Notes under the pieces: generated by a model | What the model saw: the letters and a program-made list of their open reading frames with translations, nothing else | The model's database searches: none | Told to the model about the DNA's origin: nothing | NCBI GenBank assembly: GCA_036381275.1 | Contig: DASVDC010000037.1 | Span: forward strand, 9,505 to 73,504 | Direction of reading: 5' to 3' | From: UBA7803 sp036381275 | GTDB lineage: Bacteria > Pseudomonadota > Gammaproteobacteria > Pseudomonadales > Azotimanducaceae | DNA: 64,000 bases | Shown: positions 1 to 9,059 of the stretch, in pieces | Numbering within the stretch: position 1 is the stretch's first letter | How the letters are laid out: each line of letters opens with the position of its first letter | Translations under genes and position numbers: made by a program

Positions 1-2
1 AC

Positions 3-1100
3 GGGCTGCTGCCGGTTCCGGGCGACGGGCGCTACGAGTGGGACGGCTACTTCGACATGGACGCGTTGCCGGTGGAGCACAATCCGGCGCGCGGCTTCAC
101 CGGCAGCGCGAACTCGATGAACCTGCCGCCCGACTACCCGATCGCCGAGCGGCGCATCGGCTTCGAATGGTCGGCGCCGTGGCGCTATCGGCGGCTGTGG
201 GAGGTCCTGCAGGGCCAGGAATCGCACAGCCTCGAGGATTCGCTGCGGCTGCAGCGGGACTACCAGAGCGTGCTCGCCCGCGAGGTGATCGAGCAGTTGC
301 CCGACAGCGGCGTACCCGAAGTTGGCGCGGCCGGAGCCGGAGCAGCCTCTGTGGGAGCGGCCTCCGGCCGCGAACGCCACCCGACCCGCGTCCCCGCCGC
401 GCTCACCGCTCCCGCCGAGGTCACGCCGGCGGGCGAAGCGATCGCGATGCTGCGCGGCTGGAACAAGGCGCTCACGCCGGACTCGGCACCGGCGCTGCTG
501 TGGGCGCTGTGGTTCTACCGCTACCTGCCGCCGGCGCTCGCCGCGGCGCTGCTGCCCGAGGCGCCGGAGGACCTGCTGCCGCTCGACACGCTGACGATCG
601 TCGACACGCTCCGCTACCCCCTCGGCCAGACGGTGGCGCTGGAGACGCTGGCGGAGGCCTACGAGGCGGCGCGGGCCGAGTACGGCGATCCCGTCGGCTG
701 GCGCTGGGGCGATCTGCACCGGATCCGTTTCCGGCATCCGCTGCTCGACCGCGCCGACGGACCGTTGGCGGCGCAGATGCGCTACCCGAGCCATCCCCGG
801 GGCGGCAGCGAGCACACCACCAACAACACCGCGTTCGATCCGGCCGACTTCCTGGTCCGGAGCGGGGCGTCGTGGCGCATGGTGCTGGACGTCGGCAACT
901 GGGACGCCGCCCGCATGACCAACGCCCCCGGCCAGTCGGGCGACCCGCGTTCGCCGTTCTACCGGAACCTCCTCGAGGGCTGGGCGGAGGACGCGAGCTT
1001 TCCGCTGCTCTACTCGCGCGAGCAGGTCGACGCCAACCGGGTGATGGTCATCCGGCTGCTGCCGGAAAGCTTCGACGCGGCAGAATCCGCCGGCTGGTAG
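3..1100 (+). CDS. Penicillin acylase family protein (3' part only)
   Basis: The reading frame is open from the first bases of the window, so the gene begins upstream and only 365 C-terminal residues are seen. The visible part matches the beta-chain C-terminal half of penicillin/acyl-homoserine-lactone acylases (Ntn hydrolases that cleave amide bonds, usually periplasmic). Family-typical segments are EHNPARGFTGSANSMNLPP near the start, then GASWRMVLDVGNWD and NAPGQSGDP near the end. The signal peptide, alpha chain and nucleophilic Ser are outside the window, so activity and substrate cannot be judged. Visible residues 116-124 (SVGAASGRE) are encoded by a REP element inserted in frame, in an Ala/Gly-rich linker. 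An OmpR-type regulator starts 36 bases downstream. Confidence 0.85.
   Translation, partial: GLLPVPGDGRYEWDGYFDMDALPVEHNPARGFTGSANSMNLPPDYPIAERRIGFEWSAPWRYRRLWEVLQGQESHSLEDSLRLQRDYQSVLAREVIEQLPDSGVPEVGAAGAGAASVGAASGRERHPTRVPAALTAPAEVTPAGEAIAMLRGWNKALTPDSAPALLWALWFYRYLPPALAAALLPEAPEDLLPLDTLTIVDTLRYPLGQTVALETLAEAYEAARAEYGDPVGWRWGDLHRIRFRHPLLDRADGPLAAQMRYPSHPRGGSEHTTNNTAFDPADFLVRSGASWRMVLDVGNWDAARMTNAPGQSGDPRSPFYRNLLEGWAEDASFPLLYSREQVDANRVMVIRLLPESFDAAESAGW
349..374 (+). repeat. REP element (type A) inside the penicillin acylase gene
   Basis: CTGTGGGAGCGGCCTCCGGC followed by CGCGAA is identical to the copies at 26431 and 44468. It is read through in frame as SVGAASGRE. Confidence 0.9.
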
Positions 1101-1136
1101 GCTTGTCCGGAGCCGGCGGATCAGGAGGAGCGCGCG

Positions 1137-1802
1137 GTGCGCGTGCTGCTGGTGGAAGACGACGTTCCGTTGGGCGAGGCGCTGACGGCGGCGCTGGCGC
1201 AGGCGGGCTACGCGGTCGACTGGTTGCGGGACGGTGCCAGCGCCGACGCCGCGCTCGCCGTGGAGTCGTTCGACCTGTGCGTCCTCGACCTGACGCTGCC
1301 CGGCAGGGACGGCATGGAAGTGCTCGCGCGCGCCCGGCGCGCGGGTCTGACGCTGCCCGTGCTGATCCTCACCGCGCGGGATCAGCTCGCCGACCGGGTG
1401 GCGGGGCTCGACGCCGGCGCCGACGATTACCTCGTGAAGCCGTTCGACCTCGACGAGCTGCTCGCGCGGCTGCGCTCGCTGCTGCGGCGCTCGGCGGGCC
1501 GCGCGGACGAGCGGATCCGGCACGGCGACATCGAGGTGAACGTCGCGAGCCGGACCGTCACCCGCGGCGGTGAATCCGTCGAGCTCTCCACCCGCGAGTT
1601 CGCGCTGCTGCACGCGCTGCTCGACCACCCCGGCCAGGTGATGACCCGGCAGCGTCTCGAGCAGACGCTGTACGGCTGGGACGACGACGTCGGCAGCAAC
1701 ACCATCGAGGTGTACGTGCACCATCTGCGGCGAAAGCTCGGCGCCGATCTGATCCGCACCGTGCGCGGTGTCGGTTACGTGATCGATCCCGTGTCCCGAT
1801 GA
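1137..1802 (+). CDS. OmpR-family two-component response regulator (PmrA/QseB type)
   Basis: A 221-aa regulator with an N-terminal receiver domain (acidic VEDD at residues 6-9, phospho-acceptor Asp51 in VLDLTLPG, conserved Lys in DDYLVKPFD) and a C-terminal winged-helix DNA-binding domain ending in RTVRGVGYVID. The GTG start at 1137 is chosen because a strong AGGAGG-type ribosome site sits just upstream. Its stop overlaps the ATG of the following histidine kinase by 4 bases, so the two are translationally coupled and form a cognate pair. By sequence it belongs with PmrA/QseB/TctD regulators. A CTTAAG-N5-CTTAAG box in front of the downstream PepSY gene (3217-3233) is a likely target. Confidence 0.93.
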   Translation: MRVLLVEDDVPLGEALTAALAQAGYAVDWLRDGASADAALAVESFDLCVLDLTLPGRDGMEVLARARRAGLTLPVLILTARDQLADRVAGLDAGADDYLVKPFDLDELLARLRSLLRRSAGRADERIRHGDIEVNVASRTVTRGGESVELSTREFALLHALLDHPGQVMTRQRLEQTLYGWDDDVGSNTIEVYVHHLRRKLGADLIRTVRGVGYVIDPVSR

Positions 1803-3169
1803 CGTCGCTGCGCCGCCGCCTGCTGGTGACACTGCTCGGCGCGTTCGGCGTGGTCTGGCTGGTCGCGGTGCTGATCACGTACCTGAACGTGCGCGATCAG
1901 GTCGAGCAGCGCTTCGACGACGAGCTCGCTCGCACCAGTCAGGTGCTGTGGCTGCTGTTCGCCGCGTCCGATCCGTCGGGGGCGGGCCCCGCACGGACCG
2001 AGCAGGATGCATACGCGCGCCGCGTGCTGCAGCGCTTCGGCGTCAACCACGTGTTCCAGGTCTGGTACGGCACGGAGCTGATCGCGCGCTCGGCGAACGC
2101 GCCGGAGCAGCGCATGGCGGACGGCATCGGCCTCTCCACCGGCATGATCGACGGGCAGCCCTGGCGGTTCTTCTATCGGGTGGACGCGCTGCGCGGCCTC
2201 GACGTGATCGTCGGAAACGCGCTCTCCGAGCGCCAGGGCGTGGTCAGGAGCCTCGTGCTCGGCACGGTCTGGCCGCTGCTCGCCGGGCTGCCGGCGGTGG
2301 CGCTCCTGATCGTGCTCGGCGTGCAGCAGAGCCTGCGGCCTCTCGATGCCGTTGCCGCAGCCATCCGCCGACGCGATGCCGACGACTTCACGCCGATCGC
2401 CGGCGAGCGTGTGCCCCGGGAAATCACCCCGCTCACGGACGCACTGAACGCGCTGCTCGAGCGCATTCAGGCGACCTTCGAGCGGGAACGGCGCTTCACC
2501 GCGAGCGCGAGCCACGAGCTGCGAACGCCGCTGGCCGCGCTCAAGACGCAGGCTCAGCTCGCGCTGAAGTCACGGACGGACGCGGAGCGGGAGCAGGCGC
2601 TGCAGGGCGTCATCGCCGGCGTCGACCGGGCCGCGCATCTGGTGGAACAGCTCCTGACCCTCGCGCGCCTCGACCCGGACGCCGCGTCGGAGGACCTCGA
2701 GCGGGTCGATCTCGCCTCGCTCGCGAGCGAGGTCATCGCGGATCTGGATCGCCTCGCACGGCTTCGGGACGTGGAGGTGGCGCTCGACGCGGAGCCGTCG
2801 ACGATGGCCGGCCGGCCCGCGGCGCTCGCGGTGCTGCTGCGCAACCTGATCGACAACGCGATCCGCCATTCCCCTTCCGGCGGAGTCGTGCAGGTGACCG
2901 TGCAGCCACGGCCGGGCGCCGTCGAGCTGATCGTCACCGATCAGGGGCCGGGCATTCCGCCGGAAGAGCGCGAACGCGTGTTCCAGCGCTTCTACCGCGG
3001 ACACTCCGAGACGGCGGGATCCGGCCTCGGCCTCTCGATCGTCGCGCGCGTGGTCGAGGTGCACCACGGAGACATCGTGCTCGAGCCTGCATCGCCGCCC
3101 GAGGCCGCGGCCGCGGCGGGCCGAGGCTCGGGGCTGCGGGTGATCGTGCGCTTGCCCACCAGCGGCTGA
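1799..3169 (+). CDS. Sensor histidine kinase (PmrB/QseC type)
   Basis: A 456-aa inner-membrane sensor kinase. An N-terminal membrane helix (around residues 10-30) is followed by a periplasmic sensor region of about 125 residues, a second helix (PLLAGLPAVALLIVLG), a HAMP linker, a HisKA domain with phospho-acceptor His239 in SASHELRTPLAAL, and an ATPase domain with N box NLIDNAIRH, G1 DQGPGIP and G2 GSGLGLSIV. It would phosphorylate the regulator encoded immediately upstream (4-base overlap). No recognisable acidic metal-binding cluster marks the sensor domain, so the signal is unknown. The C terminus carries an Ala-rich insert (PPEAAAAAGRGSG) just before the last strand. Confidence 0.92.
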   Translation: MTSLRRRLLVTLLGAFGVVWLVAVLITYLNVRDQVEQRFDDELARTSQVLWLLFAASDPSGAGPARTEQDAYARRVLQRFGVNHVFQVWYGTELIARSANAPEQRMADGIGLSTGMIDGQPWRFFYRVDALRGLDVIVGNALSERQGVVRSLVLGTVWPLLAGLPAVALLIVLGVQQSLRPLDAVAAAIRRRDADDFTPIAGERVPREITPLTDALNALLERIQATFERERRFTASASHELRTPLAALKTQAQLALKSRTDAEREQALQGVIAGVDRAAHLVEQLLTLARLDPDAASEDLERVDLASLASEVIADLDRLARLRDVEVALDAEPSTMAGRPAALAVLLRNLIDNAIRHSPSGGVVQVTVQPRPGAVELIVTDQGPGIPPEERERVFQRFYRGHSETAGSGLGLSIVARVVEVHHGDIVLEPASPPEAAAAAGRGSGLRVIVRLPTSG

Positions 3170-3216
3170 CCCGGGGACGAGTTGCGGGACCGCCCTCCGG
3201 CGACGAATGCCTCGCG

Positions 3217-3249
3217 CTTAAGCGTCCCTTAAGCCAGCGCCGCTATCGT
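3217..3249 (+). promoter_or_regulatory. PmrA/BasR-type operator with overlapping promoter in front of the PepSY gene
   Basis: Two perfect CTTAAG hexamers lie 5 bases apart (3217-3222 and 3228-3233), an 11-base period. That is the known architecture of PmrA/BasR-class boxes, which replace the -35 element of activated promoters. A TATCGT hexamer at 3244-3249, 10 bases further on, could be the -10. The site lies 51 bases upstream of the PepSY start and directly after the regulator/kinase pair. Binding by the local regulator is inference. Confidence 0.7.
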
Positions 3250-3283
3250 GGCGCCACTGACACATCCGAAGAAGGAGATTCCG

Positions 3284-3838
3284 ATGAACATCCGAACCAC
3301 GGCTCCCACCCGCCGGCGGCAATGGCTCCGCCGCTCGGCGCTCGCGGTCGCGGCCATGCTCGCCGCGGCGGTCGTCTGGGCGGACCGCATCGAGCTCGAG
3401 ATCGTGAACAACGCCAAGCTGAGCCTCGCGCAGGCCATCGAGCAGGTCGAACGCGAGACCAACGGCACGGTGGTCGAGGCCGAGCTGGACGATGACGATG
3501 ACATGTTCTTCTACGAGCTCGGCGTGGTGACCGAGAAGGGCCTCGAGCGCGTGTACATGAATCCCGCCAGCGGCGCGGTCGTCGGCCGCCGTGCACCGGG
3601 CATGGCGACCGGGCAGGTCCAGAAGAAGGGTGACGCGGTGCGCAACGCCGGCATCGGGCTCATCGAAGCGATCCGCATCGCCGAGGAACGCACCGGCGGC
3701 AAGGCGGTGGAGATCGATCTCGACCGCGAGCTCGGCGGCTACGTCTACGAGGTGAAGACCATCCAGCCGGGACGCGAGCACGAGGTGCAGATCAACGCGC
3801 AGAACGGCGAGGTCCTGGCCGTCGAGGAAGACGACTGA
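3284..3838 (+). CDS. Periplasmic PepSY-domain protein
   Basis: A 184-aa exported protein. The ATG at 3284 is preferred over an in-frame start 36 bases upstream because it follows GAAGGAG and opens with a good signal peptide (RRR then AALAV/AMLAAAVVWA, cleavage about residue 35). The mature part contains two PepSY-like repeats, each an amphipathic helix followed by beta strands (LAQAIEQVERETNG..VVEAELDDD and IEAIRIAEERTGG..VEIDLDRE). An acidic run (DDDDD, encoded about 3490-3505) may bind cations. PepSY proteins are thought to modulate proteases or sensor kinases in the envelope. Its place behind a two-component pair and a PmrA-type box suggests it is a target or feedback partner of that system. 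Confidence 0.88.
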   Translation: MNIRTTAPTRRRQWLRRSALAVAAMLAAAVVWADRIELEIVNNAKLSLAQAIEQVERETNGTVVEAELDDDDDMFFYELGVVTEKGLERVYMNPASGAVVGRRAPGMATGQVQKKGDAVRNAGIGLIEAIRIAEERTGGKAVEIDLDRELGGYVYEVKTIQPGREHEVQINAQNGEVLAVEEDD

Positions 3839-3856
3839 CCGGTCGCCAGCCGGAAG

Positions 3857-3896
3857 GACCCAGCCCCTCGAGGCGTGCCGCTCGAGGGGCCGGGTC
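3857..3896. terminator. Possible bidirectional terminator hairpin
   Basis: A 10-bp perfect stem (3863-3872 with 3881-3890) around an 8-base loop extends by 5 further pairs after one mismatch. It lies between the convergent PepSY and asparaginase-type genes. There is no T-tract, so intrinsic termination is not assured. Confidence 0.5.
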
Positions 3897-3931
3897 ACAC
3901 GGATCCACCTCCAGCCGCCGATGCCGCTCGA

Positions 3932-5017
3932 TCAGCCGAGCAACCCCTCGATCGTCTCGTGCCGTCCGCCGTTCTCGTCGCAGACCGCGAACTTCCGCCC
4001 CCCGTACAGCGCCACGCCCGCGTACTCCCCGTTCTTCGCGAGCACGTAGAAGTTGACGTTGAAGTCCGGCTTGCCGTCCTCCCGCAGCAGCCGCGGCTCG
4101 ACCGTCTGTTCGCGGATGCGCTCGAGCGCCGCCATGCCGGCGTCCTTCGGGTGCATGCCCTGGCGCATCAGCTCCACGATCAGGAACGACGCCAGGCTGT
4201 ACAGGTTCGCTTCGCCGCGGCCGGTGGATCCGGCGGCACCCACGGCGTTGTCGACGTAGAGACCCGCGCCGAGAATCGGCGAATCGCCGACGCGGCCCGG
4301 AATCTTCCAGGCGAGACCGCTGGTGGTGGTGACGCCGCAGACGTCCCCGGCGGCGTTGACGCCGTTGCAGTTGATCGTGCCGTGGAAGTGCTCCGGATCG
4401 ATCCTGCCTTCGGTGACCATCTGCCGGCCGACCGCGTAACCAACGGCCGCACGGGTCTTCGGATCCGGGTAGTGATCCGGGTCGGTGCGGCGCTTCCACT
4501 CGAGCCAGAGCGCGCGCGATTTCTCCGTGTTCAGATCGTCTTCGATCGTGAAGCCGAGGTTGCGCGCGAAGTCCTGCGCGCCCTGCCCCACCAGCAGGTG
4601 ATGGTCGGTCAGGTCCGCGACCGCCTGCGCGACGCGTGACGGCGTGCGCACGCCCTGGAGGCAGGCGACGCCGCCGGCGCGCCGCTTCGGGCCGTGCATG
4701 CAGCAGGAGTCGAGGGTCACGACGCCGTTCGCGTCCGGCAGCCCGCCGTAGCCGACGCTGGTGTCCTCGGGATCGAGCTCGACGATGTTGACGCCGGCGA
4801 TCAGCGCATCGAGCACGTCCGCCCCTTCCGTGATCCGGCGGAACGCGAGCTCGACGCAGGTGAGTCCCTCGGCGCTCCGGCTCTGGAAGCCGTTGCCCGA
4901 GGCGATCACCACCGGACGCTTGGCGGAGCGCCGCACCGCCGGTGCGCCGGCGGCCAAGGCGGATGCGGTGGCGGCGCCCGCGCCGATGAAGGTCCGTCGG
5001 TTCAGGCCGCTGGCCAT
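3932..5017 (-). CDS. N(4)-(beta-N-acetylglucosaminyl)-L-asparaginase/isoaspartyl peptidase-family Ntn hydrolase with Tat signal
   Basis: A 361-aa protein of the glycosylasparaginase family, which hydrolyses beta-aspartyl amides after autocleavage. The ATG at 5017 is chosen over upstream starts because it follows GGAGGAGGT and begins with a twin-arginine leader (NRRTFIGAGAATASALAAGAPA), implying folded export to the periplasm. The cleavage site is probably before the Thr of FHGTIN. Downstream GRVGDSPILGAG and GAAGSTGRGE are the conserved substrate-binding segments of the family. It is last in a long minus-strand series and lies 46 bases beyond aguB, with a degenerate REP element between. A role in amide or amino-acid salvage is inference. 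Confidence 0.88.
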   Translation of the reverse strand: MASGLNRRTFIGAGAATASALAAGAPAVRRSAKRPVVIASGNGFQSRSAEGLTCVELAFRRITEGADVLDALIAGVNIVELDPEDTSVGYGGLPDANGVVTLDSCCMHGPKRRAGGVACLQGVRTPSRVAQAVADLTDHHLLVGQGAQDFARNLGFTIEDDLNTEKSRALWLEWKRRTDPDHYPDPKTRAAVGYAVGRQMVTEGRIDPEHFHGTINCNGVNAAGDVCGVTTTSGLAWKIPGRVGDSPILGAGLYVDNAVGAAGSTGRGEANLYSLASFLIVELMRQGMHPKDAGMAALERIREQTVEPRLLREDGKPDFNVNFYVLAKNGEYAGVALYGGRKFAVCDENGGRHETIEGLLG

Positions 5018-5028
5018 ACCTCCTCCCT

Positions 5029-5054
5029 GTTCGCGGTCTGGAGACCGTTCGTAC
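5029..5054 (-). repeat. Degenerate REP element (type B)
   Basis: TTCGCGGTCTGGAGACCG followed by TTCGTACA matches the inverted copy of the GTAGGAGCGGTCTCCAGACCGCGA type seen at 61930. Two or three positions in the outer arm differ. It lies between the asparaginase-type gene and aguB. Confidence 0.6.
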
Positions 5055-5063
5055 AAAAGATCG

Positions 5064-5960
5064 TCAGTCGTCGTCGAGGAAGCGCCGCTCGAGCGGTGCG
5101 TACGCGTCGATGCGCCGGTCACGCAGGAACGGCCAGCCCTGCCGCTGCGCGGCGATGCGGGCGAGGTCCAGCTCGACGATCAGCACCGTCTCTTCGTCCT
5201 GGCCGGCACGCGCCACGATCGAACCGTCCGGTGCGACGACGAAGCTCTGACCCCAGAACTGGATGCCGCCGTTGCCGGACGGGTCCGGCTCGAACCCGGT
5301 GCGGTTCGCCGCGACGACGTAGCAGCCGTTCGCGATCGCGTGACTGCGCTGGATCGTTTCCCAGGCGTCGTGCTGCGCCGGCCCCACCACCTTCTGCTCT
5401 TCCGGGTGCCAGCCGATCGCGGTCGGGTAGACGAGCACCTGCGCACCCATCATCGCGGTCAGGCGCGCCGCTTCCGGATACCACTGGTCCCAGCAGACCA
5501 GCAGCCCGACCTTCGTGCGTCGCGTATCGTATGCTCTGAAGCCGAGGTCGCCCGGTGTGAAGTAGAACTTCTCGTAGTAGCGCGGGTCGTCGGGGATGTG
5601 CATCTTGCGGTACTTGCCGACGTAGCCGAGCGCGCCATCCACCAGCGCCGCGGTGTTGTGGTAGAGGCCGGGCGCGCGCTCCTCGAACAGGCTCAGCACG
5701 ATCGCGACGTCGAGCGCTTTCGCGAGCGCAGCGAACCGTTCGGTCGTGGGGCCCGGCACCGGCTCGGCGAGGCGGAAGCGCTCGTAGTCCTCGGTCTGGC
5801 AGAAGTAGCGCGAGCGGAACAGCTCCGGAAGGCAGATCAGCTCGGCACCGCGGCCCGCGGCGTCGCGCACCATGTTCTCCGCCTTGTCGGTGTTGGCCTC
5901 CGGGTCGTCGGACATCGCCATCTGGACGACGCCGAGGGTGAGAAACTGCGGTTGAGGCAT
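5064..5960 (-). CDS. aguB: N-carbamoylputrescine amidase
   Basis: A 298-aa carbon-nitrogen hydrolase that converts N-carbamoylputrescine to putrescine, CO2 and ammonia. The nitrilase-type triad is visible as Glu46 (LPELFRSRYF), Lys119 (KYRKMHIPDDP) and Cys156 (CWDQWYPE). The CWDQWYPE context is characteristic of the AguB branch rather than of general nitrilases, and the length fits the family. It sits 76 bases downstream of speA with a split REP element in the gap. Together with speA and aguA nearby it completes the arginine-agmatine-putrescine route. The ATG at 5960 opens directly into the first conserved strand. Confidence 0.94.
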   Translation of the reverse strand: MPQPQFLTLGVVQMAMSDDPEANTDKAENMVRDAAGRGAELICLPELFRSRYFCQTEDYERFRLAEPVPGPTTERFAALAKALDVAIVLSLFEERAPGLYHNTAALVDGALGYVGKYRKMHIPDDPRYYEKFYFTPGDLGFRAYDTRRTKVGLLVCWDQWYPEAARLTAMMGAQVLVYPTAIGWHPEEQKVVGPAQHDAWETIQRSHAIANGCYVVAANRTGFEPDPSGNGGIQFWGQSFVVAPDGSIVARAGQDEETVLIVELDLARIAAQRQGWPFLRDRRIDAYAPLERRFLDDD

Positions 5961-5982
5961 GATGTTGGTCCTCTGCCTTCGG

Positions 5983-6023
5983 TTCGCGGTCTGGAGCTGG
6001 GCGGGTGGCCACCGCTCCCACAG
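5983..6023 (-). repeat. Split REP element between speA and aguB
   Basis: TTCGCGGTCTGGAG (5983-5996) and ACCGCTCCCACAG (6011-6023) are the two halves of an inverted REP copy. They are separated by 14 bases instead of being contiguous. Confidence 0.55.
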
Positions 6024-6036
6024 CGGCTCCTGCGAG

Positions 6037-7991
6037 TTACTGGCGGCGCAGCACGCGCAGGTCGCAGTAGGTGGTCTCCTCGAAGCGCTTCGTGTACTGG
6101 TTCAGGATGCGCATGCCCTCGTTCGGCTTCACCACGCCCGCCTCGATCTTCGACTTCACGAGCTCCGACATCCGCTTGTTCAGCTCGTTCGGGAAGTACT
6201 GTACCTGGGCCAGCATGTCGCGCACCGACAGCCCCGAGATCAGCTTCTCGATGAAGAAGTTGCCCGGCTCGTCGGCGCTCGCGTAGACGTGCACCTCGGA
6301 GACCCGGCCGAACAGGTTGTGGCTGTCGCCGAGAATCTCCTGATAGGCGCCGACCAGGAAGAAGCCGAGATAGTACGGCTCGCCGTCGATCAGCCCGTGC
6401 AGCGGCAGCCACTCGCTGGTGCCGCCCGCGCGCACGTACTGCGACACCTTGCCGTCGGAGTCGCAGGTGAGATCCACCACCCGCGCGCGCCGGCGCGGCT
6501 CCTGGTCGAGCCGGTGCAGCGGCATCACCGGAAAGAGCTGATCGATCGCCCAGTGGTCGATGATCGAGTGGAACACCGAGAAGTTGCACAGATACGTGTC
6601 GGTGAGCTGATCTTCGAGCTGGAGCTGCTCGGGCGGCGGCGGATCGAGCTCCATCGCCTTCAGCCGCGTGAGCACCTCCCGGCAGATGCTCCAGTACAGG
6701 CTGTCGGCCTGCGCGAGCGACTCCACGTCGAGGTAGCCGAGCCGCATCAGCTGATCCGCCTCGGTGCGGCCTTCCTGGGCATCGTGAAACACCTCGAGCA
6801 ACGGATCGAGCTCGGTGGCCGCACGCGCTTCCGCGAGCGACCGGGCCAGGTTGGTGACCACGAGCGGCGGCTCGTCCGGCAGGTTCACCTCGAACGGCGC
6901 ATCCGGCCGATGCACGCCGAGCACCGGTACCACCAGCAGCGAGTGATGCGCGGTCACCGCGCGGCCCGATTCCGTCACCAGCACCGGCTCCGGCACCTCG
7001 CGCGCCTGACAGATCTCGTGCACCGAGTACACCACCGCGTTCGCGTACTCGGTGAGCGCGTAGTTGATCGCCGACTCGTCGGAGCCGTAGCCGCCGCCGT
7101 AGCTGACCCCGAGGCCGCCGCCGACGTCCAGGTACTTGACCCCGATCCCGCGCAGCCGCAGGTCGGCGTACATCTGGGTGATTTCCTTCACCGCCGCGCG
7201 CAGCACCTGGATGTTCGCGATCTGGCTGCCGAGGTGGAAATGCAGGAGCTCGAGATTCTCGGTCTGTCCGCGGCGCTCGAGCTCCTGCACCACACGCATC
7301 AGCTCGGGAATGGTCAGGCCGAATTTCGAGCGGTAGCCGCCGGATTCGTACCAGCGACCCGAACCGCGGGTGGAGAGCTTCACGCGCACGGCGAGCTTCG
7401 GCGCGAAGTTGCGCTCGTCGCCCAGGATCATGAGCTGGTCGAACTCGGAGTACTTCTCGATCACCGGCAGCACCTGCTGGCCGAGCTGCTGCGCGTTCAG
7501 CATCAGCGACAGCATCACGTGATCCTTCACGCCGTTGCAGAGCAGGAGCCGCTGATCGCCCACCAGCGGCAGCGTCGCCACCAGCTCGCTCTTCGAGCCG
7601 CACTCGAGGCCGACGCCGAAGCGCTCGCCGGCGTCCAGCACTTCCTCCACGACCTCGTGGAGCTGATTGACCTTGATCGGGTAGATGCCCTGATAGCGGT
7701 TGGTGTAGCCGGCCTCGGCGATCGCCTGCGCGAACGCCTCGCAGAGCCGCTCGACCCGCGCACGCAGCACGTCCTGGAAGCGGATCAGCAGCGGCAGCGC
7801 GGCACCCTCCTGCTGCGCCGCCTGGATCACCGTCGGGATCTCGATCTCGAGATCCGAATCCCGCAGCGGCCGGACCACGACGTTGCCGTTCGCGTTGACC
7901 CGGAAGAAGCCCTCGGACCAGGTCTCCATCGCGTACAGCGCTTCGGCGTCCGCGGGCGTGAAGGCGGTGGCGGCGCGCGGATCGGCGGCCA

Positions 7992-7995
<4 letters not shown>
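6037..7995 (-). CDS. speA: Biosynthetic arginine decarboxylase
   Basis: A 652-aa PLP-dependent fold-III decarboxylase that converts arginine to agmatine. The PLP-binding Lys is Lys108 in the signature YPIKVNQ. The glycine-rich phosphate-binding loop GGGLGVSYGG and the C-terminal segment with CDSDGK are present. The length agrees with biosynthetic SpeA (about 630-660 aa). The start is one of two adjacent ATGs (7995 or 7992) overlapping the stop of the DHS-like gene, so the two are translationally coupled. The order DHS-like, speA, aguB, with aguA upstream on the same strand, gives a dedicated agmatine-based putrescine pathway. Confidence 0.96.
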
Positions 7996-8963
<968 letters not shown>

Positions 8964-9025
8964 TGGAACGCTCCCGGCTCCATGGAATGGCGGCCTAGGT
9001 TACGGTTCCGACCCGGCCGGCGCAA

Positions 9026-9047
9026 TGCGGCCGCTCGAGCGGCCGCA
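9026..9047. other. 22-base perfect palindrome
   Basis: A perfect GC-rich palindrome (GCGGCCGC - TCGA - GCGGCCGC with one flanking T/A pair) fills the 96-base gap between the unknown membrane protein gene and the DHS-like gene. It could be a terminator stem without a T-tract, a regulatory hairpin, or a dimeric-protein site. Confidence 0.5.
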
Positions 9048-9059
9048 CCGTTCGGGGCG

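Noticed and set aside
5018..5122. An N-terminal extension of the asparaginase-type protein
   Set aside because: The added Ser/Thr/Arg-rich residues lack homology, and the Tat leader with its strong ribosome site begins at 5017.
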